From NCBI GenBank assembly GCA_029851415.1, contig CM056741.1:143394522-143458521 (forward strand): a stretch of DNA of 64,000 nt. Direction: 5' to 3'. Below, one piece after another: positions 35,945-47,988 of the stretch. The DNA comes from Eretmocerus hayati. Its lineage: Eukaryota > Arthropoda > Insecta > Hymenoptera > Aphelinidae. Both the position numbers and the translations under genes were made by a program. Position 1 is the first letter of the stretch. Each line of letters starts with the position of its first letter. The notes beneath the pieces were generated by a model. It searched no databases and was not told where the DNA came from. It worked only from the letters and a program-made list of their open reading frames with translations.

Positions 35945-36344
35945 AATAAAATAATTAAAAAAAATAATTTTAAAAATTCGCTTTTATGAACATAATAGCA
36001 ACGCAAAATGTGAAAATAATCTTGAATCTCCTTTCTGCATCTAGCATAGATGTTGGCTAAGTTTACTGACTTACATGCTCCAAGATGTTCATGATTTTAT
36101 GAATAAATATGACAAAAGCGTGGGTTATAAACTTGATTCATCAACATTAGTCTTCATGATGTAACCCACGCTTTTATCATATTTATTCATAAAATCATGA
36201 ACATCTTGGAGCATGTAAGTCAGTAAACTTAGCCAACATCTATGCTAGATGCAGAAAGGAGATTCAAGATTATTTTCACATTTTGCGTTGCTATTATGTT
36301 CATAAAAGCGAATTTTTAAAATTATTTTTTTTAATTATTTTATT
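35945..36344. repeat. Near-perfect palindrome with 183-bp arms
   Basis: The left arm 35945-36127 and right arm 36162-36344 are complementary with about one mismatch (ACAAAAGCG against ATAAAAGCG), around a 34-bp loop. The arms contain TTCGCTTTTATGAACATAAT and end at GCGTGGGTTA. It belongs to the same family as the interrupted hairpin at 49383-49497 plus 61576-61870, which shares the AAAAATTCGC, CAAAATGTG and GCGTGGGTT blocks. The near-identical arms suggest recent formation or gene conversion. Confidence 0.9.
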
Positions 36345-37889
36345 TTCATATTTTTAGTTCATATCTAATAATTCAAAATGGACCATAATTCAAAAAATTT
36401 AATATCAGGCTAAAGCTTTGGATAATCTTTGAAATTTCTCTGGCTGATTAAAATGAAGAGATGTATCCATTTCTGCATAAGTATTGGGATAAGAAGGGCT
36501 GTAGAGTACAAATGGATTAGTCAGGAGTAGAGCGATCAGCCACGGTTGATCCCAAATTATGCCTCTTGTCATGTATAGCAAACTGGTGACTTTGTAATGA
36601 ATGCCAAGTTATCGGCAAATCAAATTCAGGAGGCTGTATAGCTTATTGACAACATGAGTACATCTCTATCAATGAGTATTCCACAACAGTTCACAAGTCG
36701 GAGATCAATCATGGATAGGGATGTCTGCTAATTCAAATTAGTCGAGCGATGCTTTGTGCTTGTAAGAAACTGAATGATCCTTGAGCCCTCTATGCTGATA
36801 CCACACTATTACTTTGTTATTAGTGTTGCAGAATTGTAAATATGTACACAGAAACCATTGGAGTGGTGGAATTTAGTCGGAAATGACTGCTAAATTTTTG
36901 TAATGGATGTGACAGTGCTTGAAAGCATCCTTAGGAGTGTAAACGAACAAGCACTTGGTACGCATGGAACTATTGCAACTGATGTTCACAACAAAAGTGG
37001 TCTATTCCGTCACTAATCTGGAGTTCTGAGCAATGGCATACCTAATTAACATTTAGGAGAGAGATTGATGGCAGTTACTAATCAATTGACACACAGTGTC
37101 CCATGAAATACAATTCATCACTCTGTTACTGCTTGATCAAAACTGTGACTTGATTTCTCCACCGTATGCAAAACTTGATTGCGTACTAGAAAATTTAGCT
37201 CCTCACAGCTATGAAAAAATATAGAACCATCAATCACCCGTCAGTAATTCTACTGGTCTGAACATTTGTTTCTAATACTCTTCTCAATCATCTGCTTTGA
37301 CATTGTTCACAAATTCATCTACAAATTGATGAAGATGAGAGTCATCGTAGGATAGATCCAGAACTGGAACACATTAATGAAATCACTTCATCACACTAAA
37401 TATCTGCACTGAGCTGCAACCTGCATCAGCATCATATCACGCGGTGAACAATCGTAGAGGTTATGGGTATGTAATTTTCGCGGCGTGCAGCAACAATAAG
37501 CGGGCAGCTCGGCCAGGCCGGCGGGCGAGACATTGCTTTTTACCGTAATCACTGATGATCATTTATTAGTGCAAATTAGAAAGATAGCGAGGATCTCTCA
37601 GCATCTCCGGCTGATCGGCTGATGTGCTTTATGGTGCCATATATGTGCTCTGCTCACAGCTGTGAGTTGTGACACCTCATAGATTCCTTCTCTACTGTTC
37701 TCTACCATAGAGATTCGTAATGTTCTCTACATGCTCTCCCCTCGATCTGCGCACAAAGCCGCGTTTGCGTTTACACAATGTAAAATCGCGCATCAGAGCA
37801 TTCAGAGCCTCGACACCAACACAATAATACCAAAGTGTGTCAATGACACGCTCACACGAAGTTCCCCGACAAGAAATCTTGTCTCCACG
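36345..37889. other. Sequence separating the two parts of repeat A copy 2
   Basis: No gene recognised. Mostly AT-rich, with a GC-rich patch near 37480-37520. Together with the palindrome before it, this stretch interrupts an otherwise colinear repeat A, so it may be inserted DNA; no terminal repeats were found. Confidence 0.35.
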
Positions 37890-38115
37890 CGCCCGAGTTC
37901 AATAAAAGCGAATAAAAAAAATGAAGTTACGATGTCCAATGGCCGTCTTGTAGGAGTCGGATTGGAGCGACAAGTCGCATTTTACTTGTTCGAAGATAGT
38001 GCTCGATTTTCGCATTTTCACTGTCGCATTCGCTGAGATTGGGTTTAATTGTTGCACTCTACCATTTGGATCGTTGGTTGACTTATAGGGCGATGCGAGT
38101 ATGGGTACCTTCAAT
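37890..38115 (+). repeat. Interspersed repeat A, copy 2, second part
   Basis: Matches the reverse complement of 770-960: AATGAAGTTACGATGTCCAA, TGTTCGAAGATAGTGCTCGA and CACTGTCGCATTCGCTGA align with copy 1 at about 85 percent by eye. The open frames on both strands here are shared with copy 1 and do not look like a host gene. Confidence 0.6.
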
Positions 38116-41087
38116 ATGAATAAAAACTAGTGAAAGCGGCGACTCTAATAGTTGAGGAATATTGTAGTATACCTCAATTTTCAAAGGCTGTCCAAAGCCC
38201 CCAAAACATGTCAAAAGTGCCCCCAAGCGCAAAGCGAATTATTGGACAGATTTTTTTTTTCAACTTCAAGAAAAAATACGAACGCTGAGACCCGGGGGTC
38301 TGAAAATTTTTATACAATCTATTCAATAGTTGAACTTCAAAGTCCCATAGCGCTTCTAGCCCCAAGTATTGTCAAATAGCCCCACTGCAAAATCCGTCCA
38401 ATTTTGCCCCACTCCGCCCTATATATATGTACTCAGTCACTCAGTGGTGGTTCAGTCAACTCAGTGGCATGCAATATATTATGTGTCACGTGAACAAAGA
38501 TGTGAAGCATAAACTACTAGAGGGTCACTAGCATAAACAAGCTCATTCGTCAACGATATTTTGAATTCTGCCTACTATCGAGTAATGATTCGGTTCATGT
38601 TCTGAGACTCCTCGATATACTTTTAACAAAATTAGTGTATTTACCGCCCTGTAAACACTGTGCGCATACATACTGACGGTGTTGCTTTGGAATCTGCGTT
38701 ACATTGGCCAGTGTCATTTTCTTAATTCCATGGAACATTTACGTGATCCAATTTGATGTCATTACTTTACATCTATTTATTATCTAATATGATCCAAACC
38801 GAATCAAATTCGTCTTGTGGGCTAAGCAAGATGATTATTTTGAGACTGTGGTTAGGTTAGGTATGATCATTATTGCTGTATTATCTCCTGCTAATCACTG
38901 CATGACCAGCACTGTGCATGACTTAATTAATCATTCGATTCATCAAATAGTTCTGATTGTGCAGAATTTCGTTGCATGGATAAATCCAATCTCCTAGCAG
39001 ATGAGAAAGATGAGTGTATGGTTTCTCTTAATTTCTTTGAGTTTTTCAGTTTACATTTCAGCTTCAGAGCTAAATAATAATATTAATGAAGCCTATGATT
39101 TTGGTTCAGATTCAATTTAGATTATTGTATCTACTTGTTAGAGAATATTTCACTACTAACTGCAAACTTTAACAAGTTCCCATGTAGTGAAGGATCATTC
39201 ATTTGCTTCAAAGTACATTACAACAATGCAGGAAATTATATAAGCATCTATTAATTTTGAACCTCTTTTGCAGTTTGATGGGCTCATTTCTGAGAGAATA
39301 TTCGTACGATGGCTATATCAAGGACTAGATTACAGGAACTCATTTTTAGAAAGTTGTGTTTCAGAGTAAGTCTCATTCTTTTCAAATTACGATTCATAGA
39401 CACCTCGCTAATATTAATACCTTAGTTTAGAAAACATATTGCATGAGAGTGACAAATATAATCATTGGACTCACTGTGGAATTTATGTCCAGTTGAATTG
39501 ACTCTCTGGGTAGAGCGTTGACTGACAATTGCAATAAGATAACAAAATCTTGTTCTATCATGTCTAAGATGTATTTGAACAACTATATATTGACAACTTT
39601 GAAACTAAAGTAGACATATATGAACTCTATGCCTTTGTTGAAAATGATATGGATCAAATCAGGAATGCTTTCCTGCAATTGATGGGTAAAAAAATACTCA
39701 GTATTGATGGAGTGACTACCAAGAAATGTGTCTGAAACAAGTACAAGTTTCACTTCTTGGAAACTGTAAATCAAGTGCTTCAATGGTCATGAAAATTGAT
39801 TTGCTACTATTTTGTTAGAGAAAGGTTGGAGGTTCAGTTGATGCATAAATCATCTTGATTATTCGATTAGATTGGCATCTCACTTACTGATACATAGATG
39901 CAAGGTCAGATTGTCGTCTCTTCTGAAAGGGCACTCTGTATTTTGAGGTTTCAAATACTTCATCTGGTCCTAATATTCTACCTGTGAGCTCTCAAGACTT
40001 GCCATATTTGCCATGAAATTTAAAAACTATCTAGTTCAACACCTCACTTGATGAAGAATTAATAACAGGTGCATACATAAAGTTTCCATGAGATGATCTC
40101 TAGATTTACTCCTTCATAAAACCAACACCTGTCATTAGAATTTAAACGAATTCCCAAAGAATGCGTACTTTTGTAAGTCATTGATCTATGCTAGTATATG
40201 ATTCATGAATGAATACATGCTATTACATGTGGATCTGAATTGAGCAGGCTGATCTCATAAAATTCCACCTATAACAACTTGAGCTTTTTCCAAACTAATG
40301 ACATTAATTTAGATCATAAGCATTTTGGTACTACTCCAATGGATGAATGTGCACCCTTGAGTGTAAGATTGCAGTGTTGTTGCAAACCTTTGGAAAATTA
40401 TCGAATTTCTAGTATTTAGATTTGCAGAGTTACAAAATGAAAGGCTTTCAGAACATTTGACAGCTTGATCCCATTCTTTTGGATTTTAACCCAAGGCTAA
40501 GAAATATTTCAACTCAAATTAATCATTATTTCTCACCTTATGATTTCTTGAAAATTTCATCAGATAATCATTTATACTTCAATCTACCAGTATTGAATGA
40601 TCCAACTGGTCACTCAGTCGGAGCTCTGAAGTCTTGACTCAGTTTGATATGAGTTTGAAGCAATAAACAGTTTGAGAAACTCGACGAATGTTCTCGCGAT
40701 TTACTCTGGATTTGAATCATTACTTTAGTTACTCAAATTCTTTGGTGACATCATATTAGTTTGGAAGTGAATGTCAAACACCCTCTGCTCCTATTTCACG
40801 GTAAAGACGGGCGTAGCGATGAAGCAGATGAAACGACCTTGCCTGGATATGATCTCCGGACCGATTTTGCCCATAGCTCGATCTCTGTCATATCTGAAAA
40901 TATTCACATATCAGCTTTCCGACCGCACGTTGCGAAATGTCAATATAATCTTCAAATTAGCATCTTATGATAGGAAATTATCTTGAAGAACATTCGAGAT
41001 GATTTTTCATAAGTCTGATCTAAAAATGCCACGTTTGAGTGTTGAAATAATACATCAACCCTTCGCTTGCCTCCGCTAATGCAAGCC
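38116..41087. other. AT-rich intergenic stretch, no supported gene
   Basis: No exon series or known motif. A short block at 40761-40986 is less AT-rich than its neighbours and open in two + frames, but carries no recognisable motif. Confidence 0.45.
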
Positions 41088-41157
41088 CATTTCGGGCACT
41101 GGAGGACTTGCCTGTCTCGCTTCGTTCGACAGACAAACTGTCCTAGCGCCCGAAATG
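41088..41157. repeat. Short GC-rich stem-loop
   Basis: CATTTCGGGC at the left pairs with GCCCGAAATG at the right, and GTCTCGCTTCG/CGTTCGACAGAC lies in the centre. It is a local hairpin of about 70 bp. Confidence 0.55.
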
Positions 41158-41251
41158 AATTGACGCGCTCATTCGGAAATATACTATCTCTAACGTGTGT
41201 TTCAGATTATTTCACATCGTAGGTGTCGTTTTCCAAAACATAAAAAGTGTA

Positions 41252-42024
41252 CAGTACTTTCCGCTTAATGTGGTCACATCGGGACAAGAAACTTTGATTC
41301 TAATAAGCGGATGATTCTAATACCCGGACAAGAGATATTATCATCAATTCACGTTAATTATGAATGTATAGCTAAGAAACGTAAAATTTTCATCATCCCT
41401 TAACTTATTTTATTAGTTAAGGGTGAAATATTGGCATTCTGTACAATCGTCAACAAAACACGAAAAATTATCTGCGCTATCTCATTTGGAAAAAGTCGTC
41501 AATTTTTTATTGCTTTTGATTTTGAAAAAGCATATTGTTAATAAAATTTTCATATTGATTATGGAGCTCAAATATTCAATTAATCACTCTCGATTTCTTT
41601 TCTCGAAATCAACAGCTTACTGAGCAAAAATTGGGGAATTGCAAGCTGTAACGCAGCATCCCGCTGACTCGTGCCTTTTGGTAAAATAACATATATTGCG
41701 AACAGTTCCAATTTTATACTGACACTGAGATCGGCTCGCTTGCTCATTTTGGAAAATGTTTAGGACAGAGTCGCGATCGGACAAAGACTGAGACGGAGAG
41801 ACACTACATGATGTATACTAGTGTAGATAGTGTGAATATATCGTCAATAGAACGCCTTACTTGCTTTGTAAATATTTCAACTGTGATCCCAATAACCGAA
41901 GTTTTGAGCACAGTATCCGATAAATTTTACATTGGTCAATATATAAGCGGGTCGGGACCAGCAGTTCTGATCACAATAAACGAATGATTCTATTATCCGT
42001 GATCACATTAAGCGGAAAGTACTG
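41252..42024. mobile_element. TA-flanked TIR element, pogo/mariner-like
   Basis: The TIRs are about 26 bp starting CAGTACTTTCCGCTTAATGT, with one mismatch between the two ends, and TA lies directly outside each (41250-41251, 42025-42026). The 773-bp interior has CGGGTCGGGACC and AAGCGGATGATTCTAA blocks but no transposase-like frame. CAG termini with a TA duplication suggest a non-autonomous pogo-type element. Confidence 0.75.
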
Positions 42025-42026
42025 TA

Positions 42027-43249
42027 ACGAGAAAGTGAAGAAAGTTGACCAAAATGGCTAATGAGAAGTTTTAAAATGTTTTCATATGATATAGCCCCGC
42101 TTGTAAATGCGCAGAGATTCACACATATGTATAGCTAAAAAAAATTACGTATTTGGGTTCAGCTGATGAGCAAAAAAATAATTTGATGTGAGAACCAAAA
42201 ATCTGGTTCCCTCGCGTTGAATAATATCTTAGCGTCCCGCACGCGTAAAATCCTTGATCGTACAATATTTGATGCATGTGCTAATTATCCTGGAGATTGA
42301 AGTATTGTAATTATCAAAACGCGATCGATGCAAGCAGCGCAATTCTGTTGGGGCTCCGTAAGATTTTTTAATATTTCAACACTGGTCACATAGCAAGATT
42401 AGTTTCTGGTAAGAACTACTCCAGACCCTTTGAGCGGTTTCAAAATCATACCATCGCAGCACCCCACGAGCTTTAAAACTGCCGGCGAAGTGTCAAATCT
42501 TATTATCACGGCTGTCGATTGAGTAATCGCTGTAATAATGCTGTTTTCTTTTTTTGATAAATCTTATGGAACGAGTTTGACAGATCACTCTCAAAAATCA
42601 GAAAAATTTGAGAGAAACAGAAGGTCACGTGACCTCTTGTTATGCATTCACTTGTGAGCGCTTATGACATAGTTCTATGGGTACGGTTATGTTCCTCAGA
42701 TGTGCAATTTCTCTTCAATATCAATCGAAAAAACAATGATCTATTACTTGAAGAAATGAAGAGTCATTATTCAAGTATATCCTTTTCAAAACATTATGCT
42801 CCCAATTGATACAATCAACTGGATCTTACATATTGGAAGACTATAAAATAGATTAGATGACATTTAACTAAAGGAATGTTCGAAAAAGAGATCAAGACTT
42901 GGTGAAACCAAATCATAACGTCTCCCGAGATTAATAATATGGATTTTAGTTTTCCCATTTTAAGAAACTTGAATCTTAGACTGCAGTCATAACGCACATT
43001 CTTTGTGATCAGATCGTTCCAGTATTTCAATCTTATTTCTCAAAGATGATGTAGAAATAAGATCTGGGACAATCCGAGTGTCCCTATGTTCATTTCTCAA
43101 GTTATCCTTCGAAACCAACTTTCCCGCTATCTGTGGATTTGAATCCAAGTGGTCAAAGGTCTCGAGTCAATGTTGTAGATCAAAAGATCGGTGAATGTCG
43201 GGATCTGCAGAAGCGCCAACCCCAGTCGAAATATATTTACACTTGAGAA
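42027..43249. other. Upstream of the HDHD5-like gene
   Basis: No other gene is supported. The promoter of the HAD phosphatase gene should lie in the last few hundred bases, but I cannot place a start site. Confidence 0.35.
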
Positions 43250-46105
43250 ATGAGTAGCAATGTTAGAATTTCTCAAAAATATCAATCGAAACCCCAAGAA
43301 CGGCACTCTGGTGATTGTATTGAATCAGTTAACGCTTGCGAATTCTTGATACTCTTTGAAAACCCAGAACGCCGTGACTCTATTTGCATGCAATTTTACA
43401 CGAACCATTCACACGTAGAAAGGCCACCAGTTGATTGTCATCGATATCCATTGCAACTCACCAGACGCACATTTTCATTAATGCAAAAATTGAATTTACT
43501 TTCTCCTTCAATACAGAATGTATCCAGCCAACCGCACTTTGGGCTCCTATTTGATATAGACGGCGTTCTCGTGAGAGGCAAGCAAGTTATCCCATGTGCC
43601 CCTGAGGGTTTCAAACGCCTTGTGAAATCAAATAATGAATTTCGTGTACCAACAGTATTCGTTACCAATAGCGGTAACACTATTCGAAGTGAGAAAGCAG
43701 CTGATTTGACACGTGTGCTTGGCGTCCCTATCACTGAAGATCAAGTCATATTATCACATACTCCTTTACGTGCTTTCAAAGAGTATCAGGACAAAAGACT
43801 ATTGTTCTCAGGGCAAGGCGATGTTCATAAAATAGCCTTGGAACTTGGATTCACGAATATCGTGACCATGGAAGAAGTAGTTAGAAATTTTCCCAGTTTA
43901 GATTATGTCAACAAGGATAGACGTAAGCCTCACAATGGGCCACTAAATCCCGATTTTAAAAAAATCGACGGCATTGTATTAGTAAATGAACCGATAAATT
44001 GGGAAACATCTTTACAATTACTGGTAGACCTACTTATAACAAATGGAATGCCATCTGCAAAACTAGCAGATACTCCTTTTCCACATATGACTGTGATGGC
44101 TTGCAATGTAGATCTCTTATGGGTTTCGGAGGCACCAATAGAAAGATATGGACATGGTGCTTTTCTTCATTGTTTAGAATGCCTTTACAAGAAAGTAACA
44201 GGGAAAGAGCTGGTCTACACTGCACTGATCGGAAAGCCTAGTATATTAACTTACTGTTACGCAAATGATAAGATTGCCGAGCACGCTCGAAAAATTGGAA
44301 TTAGTCCGAAAATTGAAACGCTGTATGCAATAGGGTAAGTAAAATGTATTCAATTCGTTTTCTGCATGTGATTAATTTTTGCAATAGATACACCTTTCTG
44401 CAAGTGATGGATATGACTCAAATGGAAAGTAATGGCGTTAAACAGCAAAAAAAAAGGTTATTTAAAGAACCCCTTTTGCCATCGAAACCTTGGTGTATAG
44501 ATCAATATATGCTGATATGATTTTGAAATCAACGATTGATATTCAAAATTCTTTCAAATAATTCGCTGCACTCCAAGGGAATAATCACTCATTTTTTATA
44601 TAAAACTCGGTTATCGAAAGAGTATATCAATTCATCAGAAGCAAGTATTCTAATCCTCAAAGTTAACAGTTTCGGCAGAATCAGCCATATCTGGAAAAAA
44701 TTTTACGTGCCATACAGTTTATTGTGTGGCATATTCACCACATATCTTCCGTGGAAAAAGTTATATTTTGGAAAATATTTCATCTTCGACGTTTCAAACT
44801 TGGAGTACTTCTTGTTCAGGATGGCAAACCCGTGACTTATACCCGTGGTTATAGGTAGTCGCCGCCATCCTTATGTTATAAACCTCCGCATTTCCCTTTC
44901 GCGACAGTTTCCTCCTTTTATGCGCAAATGGATTTTCACACTCAATTCTACAGCACGCAGAGATCACTCGGTGTGAGAAATTTGAGGAAGTTAAGTCAGC
45001 TGCTTCAATTAGCCAACAGAAAGTTTAAATCTATTAATTCGATACTTCTTGATTCTCGCCCGCGGGGTGCTGATATTTTTGTATTTCTAAAACGACACAC
45101 GGGATCAGAGATGCGAATGGAAGTTTAATCGCGTGTTTCGGACCAGTCCTTCGGTAGACCCACTCACTACAATTTTGGATGGACCTGATGTAGACACTGA
45201 GAATGTAGCTTAGATTCGAAATATATGATTTTTGAAGTATCACTTCCGAGTAAAAATCCTTCATTTACATTTTTTATATTTTTCAAAATTCAGTTCCGTA
45301 AATTCATTGTCTACATCACGCCTTTCCAACTCTGAAGTGTCCGGGTCTGTTGGGGGGACTGATCTGAGATACTTCATTCATTCTTCTTATTTGATTGTAA
45401 ATATAGTCTTCCGGGATAATTCAACGATTATTTGAATCTTTCATTCATAACTCTGATCCCGGGGTGCTTCAAGGACACAAACAATGTCAGCATCCCACGT
45501 AAGACTCAAGGAGTATCGAATCATCATATTTGAATTTTCTGTTTGCCCGTTATAGCGGTTAAATAAACTTTCTGAAGTGTATCTTTTGATGTAAATTTTC
45601 GATTGCAGATGCTCAAGTCGTATCTTACAATACGCGAGAGCGCATATGACCATCAAGTTGCCATCTGAGATCATACATTTCATCTTGAATTTTAACCAGA
45701 TTGAATCATGTTTACGAACTATTATAACGATTGAGAAGGTGCGGATAGATTCCTTCTATATTGCGAATAATCATAATAAATTTTCATTGTTCCAGGGATA
45801 ATATCAATACAGATGTTTACGGAGCCAACCTATACAATAATTTCTTGAAAACTGAAAAGTATGGAAACTCTCCTAGTTATAGTAGTGCAATCTTGAAAAA
45901 CATTCAGAAAAGTGAATCGAGAGCTAAAACTTGCTCAAGTATTCTCGTGGAAACTGGCGTTCATCATAAGGATTCTAAATTCTTAGAACGCCACTCTCAT
46001 GCCACTTTTATGCCCTTGGATAAGAGATTGCTCACCCCTTCATTCATTAGTCAAGATGTCAGTTGTGCTATTGATACTGTATTTGAAAAAGAAAATTTCA
46101 AATAA
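43250..46105 (+). CDS. HDHD5: HAD-superfamily phosphatase, HDHD5/CECR5-like (two exons)
   Basis: Exon 43250-44334 ends in phase 2 at GT; exon 45796-46105 resumes after TTGTTCCAG. Together they encode 464 residues with an intact frame. HAD motif I FDIDGVLVRG lies at residues 101-110, motif II VTNSGN near 143, and GKPSILTY before the junction. The last motif AIGDNINTDVYGAN spans the splice site. That order and the VTNSGN and LLWVSEA blocks match the HDHD5 (CECR5) family, mitochondrial or cytosolic HAD hydrolases of uncertain substrate. The human protein is slightly shorter. The first 77 residues are unlike the rest, and a start at M78 (43481) or an intermediate M47 is possible; the Arg-rich YPLQLTRRTF stretch could be part of a mitochondrial presequence. 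Gene identity is strong; the start is uncertain. Confidence 0.92.
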
Positions 46106-46482
46106 GTCGTCGAAATTCCACAAGATAGGATGAGTTGCAAGAGAAATTTTATTCTAAAAGCAAGGCAATACAATCAAATACAAAGGCAGTTTATCAAGTT
46201 GTTGTGAATTTTACTTAGCGTATTGGTAGAAGTCTGAAGATCAAAAAGTGAGATTCATTAGTCATTTTTTCACCTCGATAAAATTGAAGCTCATTTCGAA
46301 TTTGTCCTACATGCTCATTTATTTATACCTCATATACCCTTGAGTCTAACTTCAAACTCGAATTAGTCATTGATATTCTTACCTTTTTCGGCTCAGATTC
46401 ATGTTCACTTAGGCAAAGTAGTAAAATAATTGGGAAAGGCCCTCTGAGTCAAATGTCGTTCAATAGACCGTACAGTTAGGCA
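46106..46482. other. 3' flank of the HDHD5-like gene
   Basis: Probable 3' untranslated region and spacer. No coding frame or repeat structure is seen. Confidence 0.4.
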
Positions 46483-46633
46483 GCGGCTACATGCAATCTT
46501 CTGAGACGATTCTGAGACAGCGGTACAGCGCCTTTAGCGGCAATAAATCCGTTTTCCCCATGTAATTTGATACGTTCGATAGAGGCGCTGTCCCGCTGTC
46601 TCAGAATCGCCTCAAACGACTGCATGTAGCCGC
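46483..46633. repeat. Hairpin MITE with about 55-bp arms
   Basis: GCGGCTACATGCA at the left pairs with TGCATGTAGCCGC at the right, and the arms continue through GAGACGATTCTGAGACAGCG and GGCGCTGT. Total length is about 150 bp. Confidence 0.75.
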
Positions 46634-46837
46634 ACCCTTGAGAGTCAGTTCTAAGAAAGTCCAACTGATGGGTGCTCGAAACTTAAAAGTGAAACAGACA
46701 AGGTCACGGCTACTAGTGCAATGGCAGATTTTGCCGAGCAATTGAAAAGTCAGACATTTTAAGTAAGCAAAAACACAGTCTCTGCTCGTATTTTTATTAG
46801 CTTTCATTGAACTCGACCGCGGCCGGTCGGAATCTTG

Positions 46838-47786
46838 GGCTTCGTGATGTGGGCACCCGAGGTTGCAAAAAAATAATGAAAAAAATATTACCTAATTGTG
46901 CTCTTAAGCGCGTTCAGAATCCGTTTGAAAATCAATTGTGGATGTTATGGGTTTTCCAAAAAAAATCAAGAAGTTTTCGGGTGCTATGAAACTCAACTAA
47001 TTTTCCTCTCAGCAACCGTACATTTTGGGAATTGTTGTTCGTTTAGTGCGATCTATTGCGCGTAGTTTTTTCTACTGGTGAACATTTTTACTTTATTGAA
47101 ACACAACTTATTTCTGTCAAGAACTAACGAAAACAACTTTTTAGCGGTTGTGCATGGTCAGGGAACAGACGACGCGACGGCTAGGTGAACCACCGCGTCT
47201 ACCCGCGTACTTCGTATTTGACGATTTTGATGTTCTTGGAGATGACAACAATAGTTTCTTGGACCGTGATTTTGCAGCTGACAAGCGAAACCATCCCTTT
47301 TGGGAGATGACCGCAGAGGAGATAACAGATTTTTGCTTATACAATGGTTTCGCGTTCAAAGACTAGACCATCCCTCGTGGGGGATGACCGCCGAGATGAC
47401 AGACGTTTGCTTAGACAGTGGTTTTGCGTTCAGAAACATCACTCTTGAGAGATGAAAGCCGAGGAGATAAAAGAGATTTGAGCAAGATTTTGGTTAATAA
47501 ATAAGAAGTTTCGTGTTTACATAGCAGCCAATAGCAGAGAGGCTCCACGGCGCATGCGCTGGTCTTGCAACGCACAATCCCCAGACTGGACGGTAGCCGA
47601 GAAAAAAATTGGTCAAGTTTTCCGGCACCCGAAAACTTCTTTATTTTTTTTTTTTTTTTTTTTTTGGAAAGACCATAACATCCACAATCAATTTTCAAAC
47701 GAATTTTGAACGCGCTCAAGACGCACAATTAGGTAGTATTTTTTTCATAATTTTTTTGCAGACTCGGGTGCCCACGTCACGGAGCC
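46838..47786. mobile_element. MULE-like element: long TIRs and 9-bp target duplication
   Basis: The direct repeat GGAATCTTG lies just outside both ends (46829-46837, 47787-47795). The TIRs start GGCTTCGTGATGTGGGCACC and run about 160 bp (46838-46990 against 47620-47786), with a few differences and a T-run expansion in the right arm near 47640-47665. Long TIRs with a 9-bp duplication are typical of Mutator-like elements. The interior has no transposase. From about 47235 to 47480 it contains three degenerate copies of a unit near 77 bp carrying GAGATGACCG and GGTTTTGCGTTCA, the first of which is open in frame with 47148-47366. Confidence 0.75.
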
Positions 47787-47988
47787 GGAATCTTGTCACT
47801 GAAATCTTCGTGTGAGTGTGTCAATGACATGCTTCAGCTAGGGATCACGTGCATTTGTGTTAGTTTCGAGGCTCTGCGCGATTCAACATTGGGTAAACGC
47901 CAAAAAGGGGTTTGTGCGCAGCGTCGGACCTCTCTCTCTTTCTCATGGGATGCTTATTTATCCACACGAAAAGCCAATCACAGCCAAC

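Noticed and set aside
37731..38036. A 101-codon + strand gene
   Set aside because: It overlaps the second part of repeat A, which recurs at 770-960 with different reading capacity.
40761..40986. An isolated exon of a receptor-like gene
   Set aside because: Open in two frames and less AT-rich than its flanks, but there is no recognisable motif and no partner exons.
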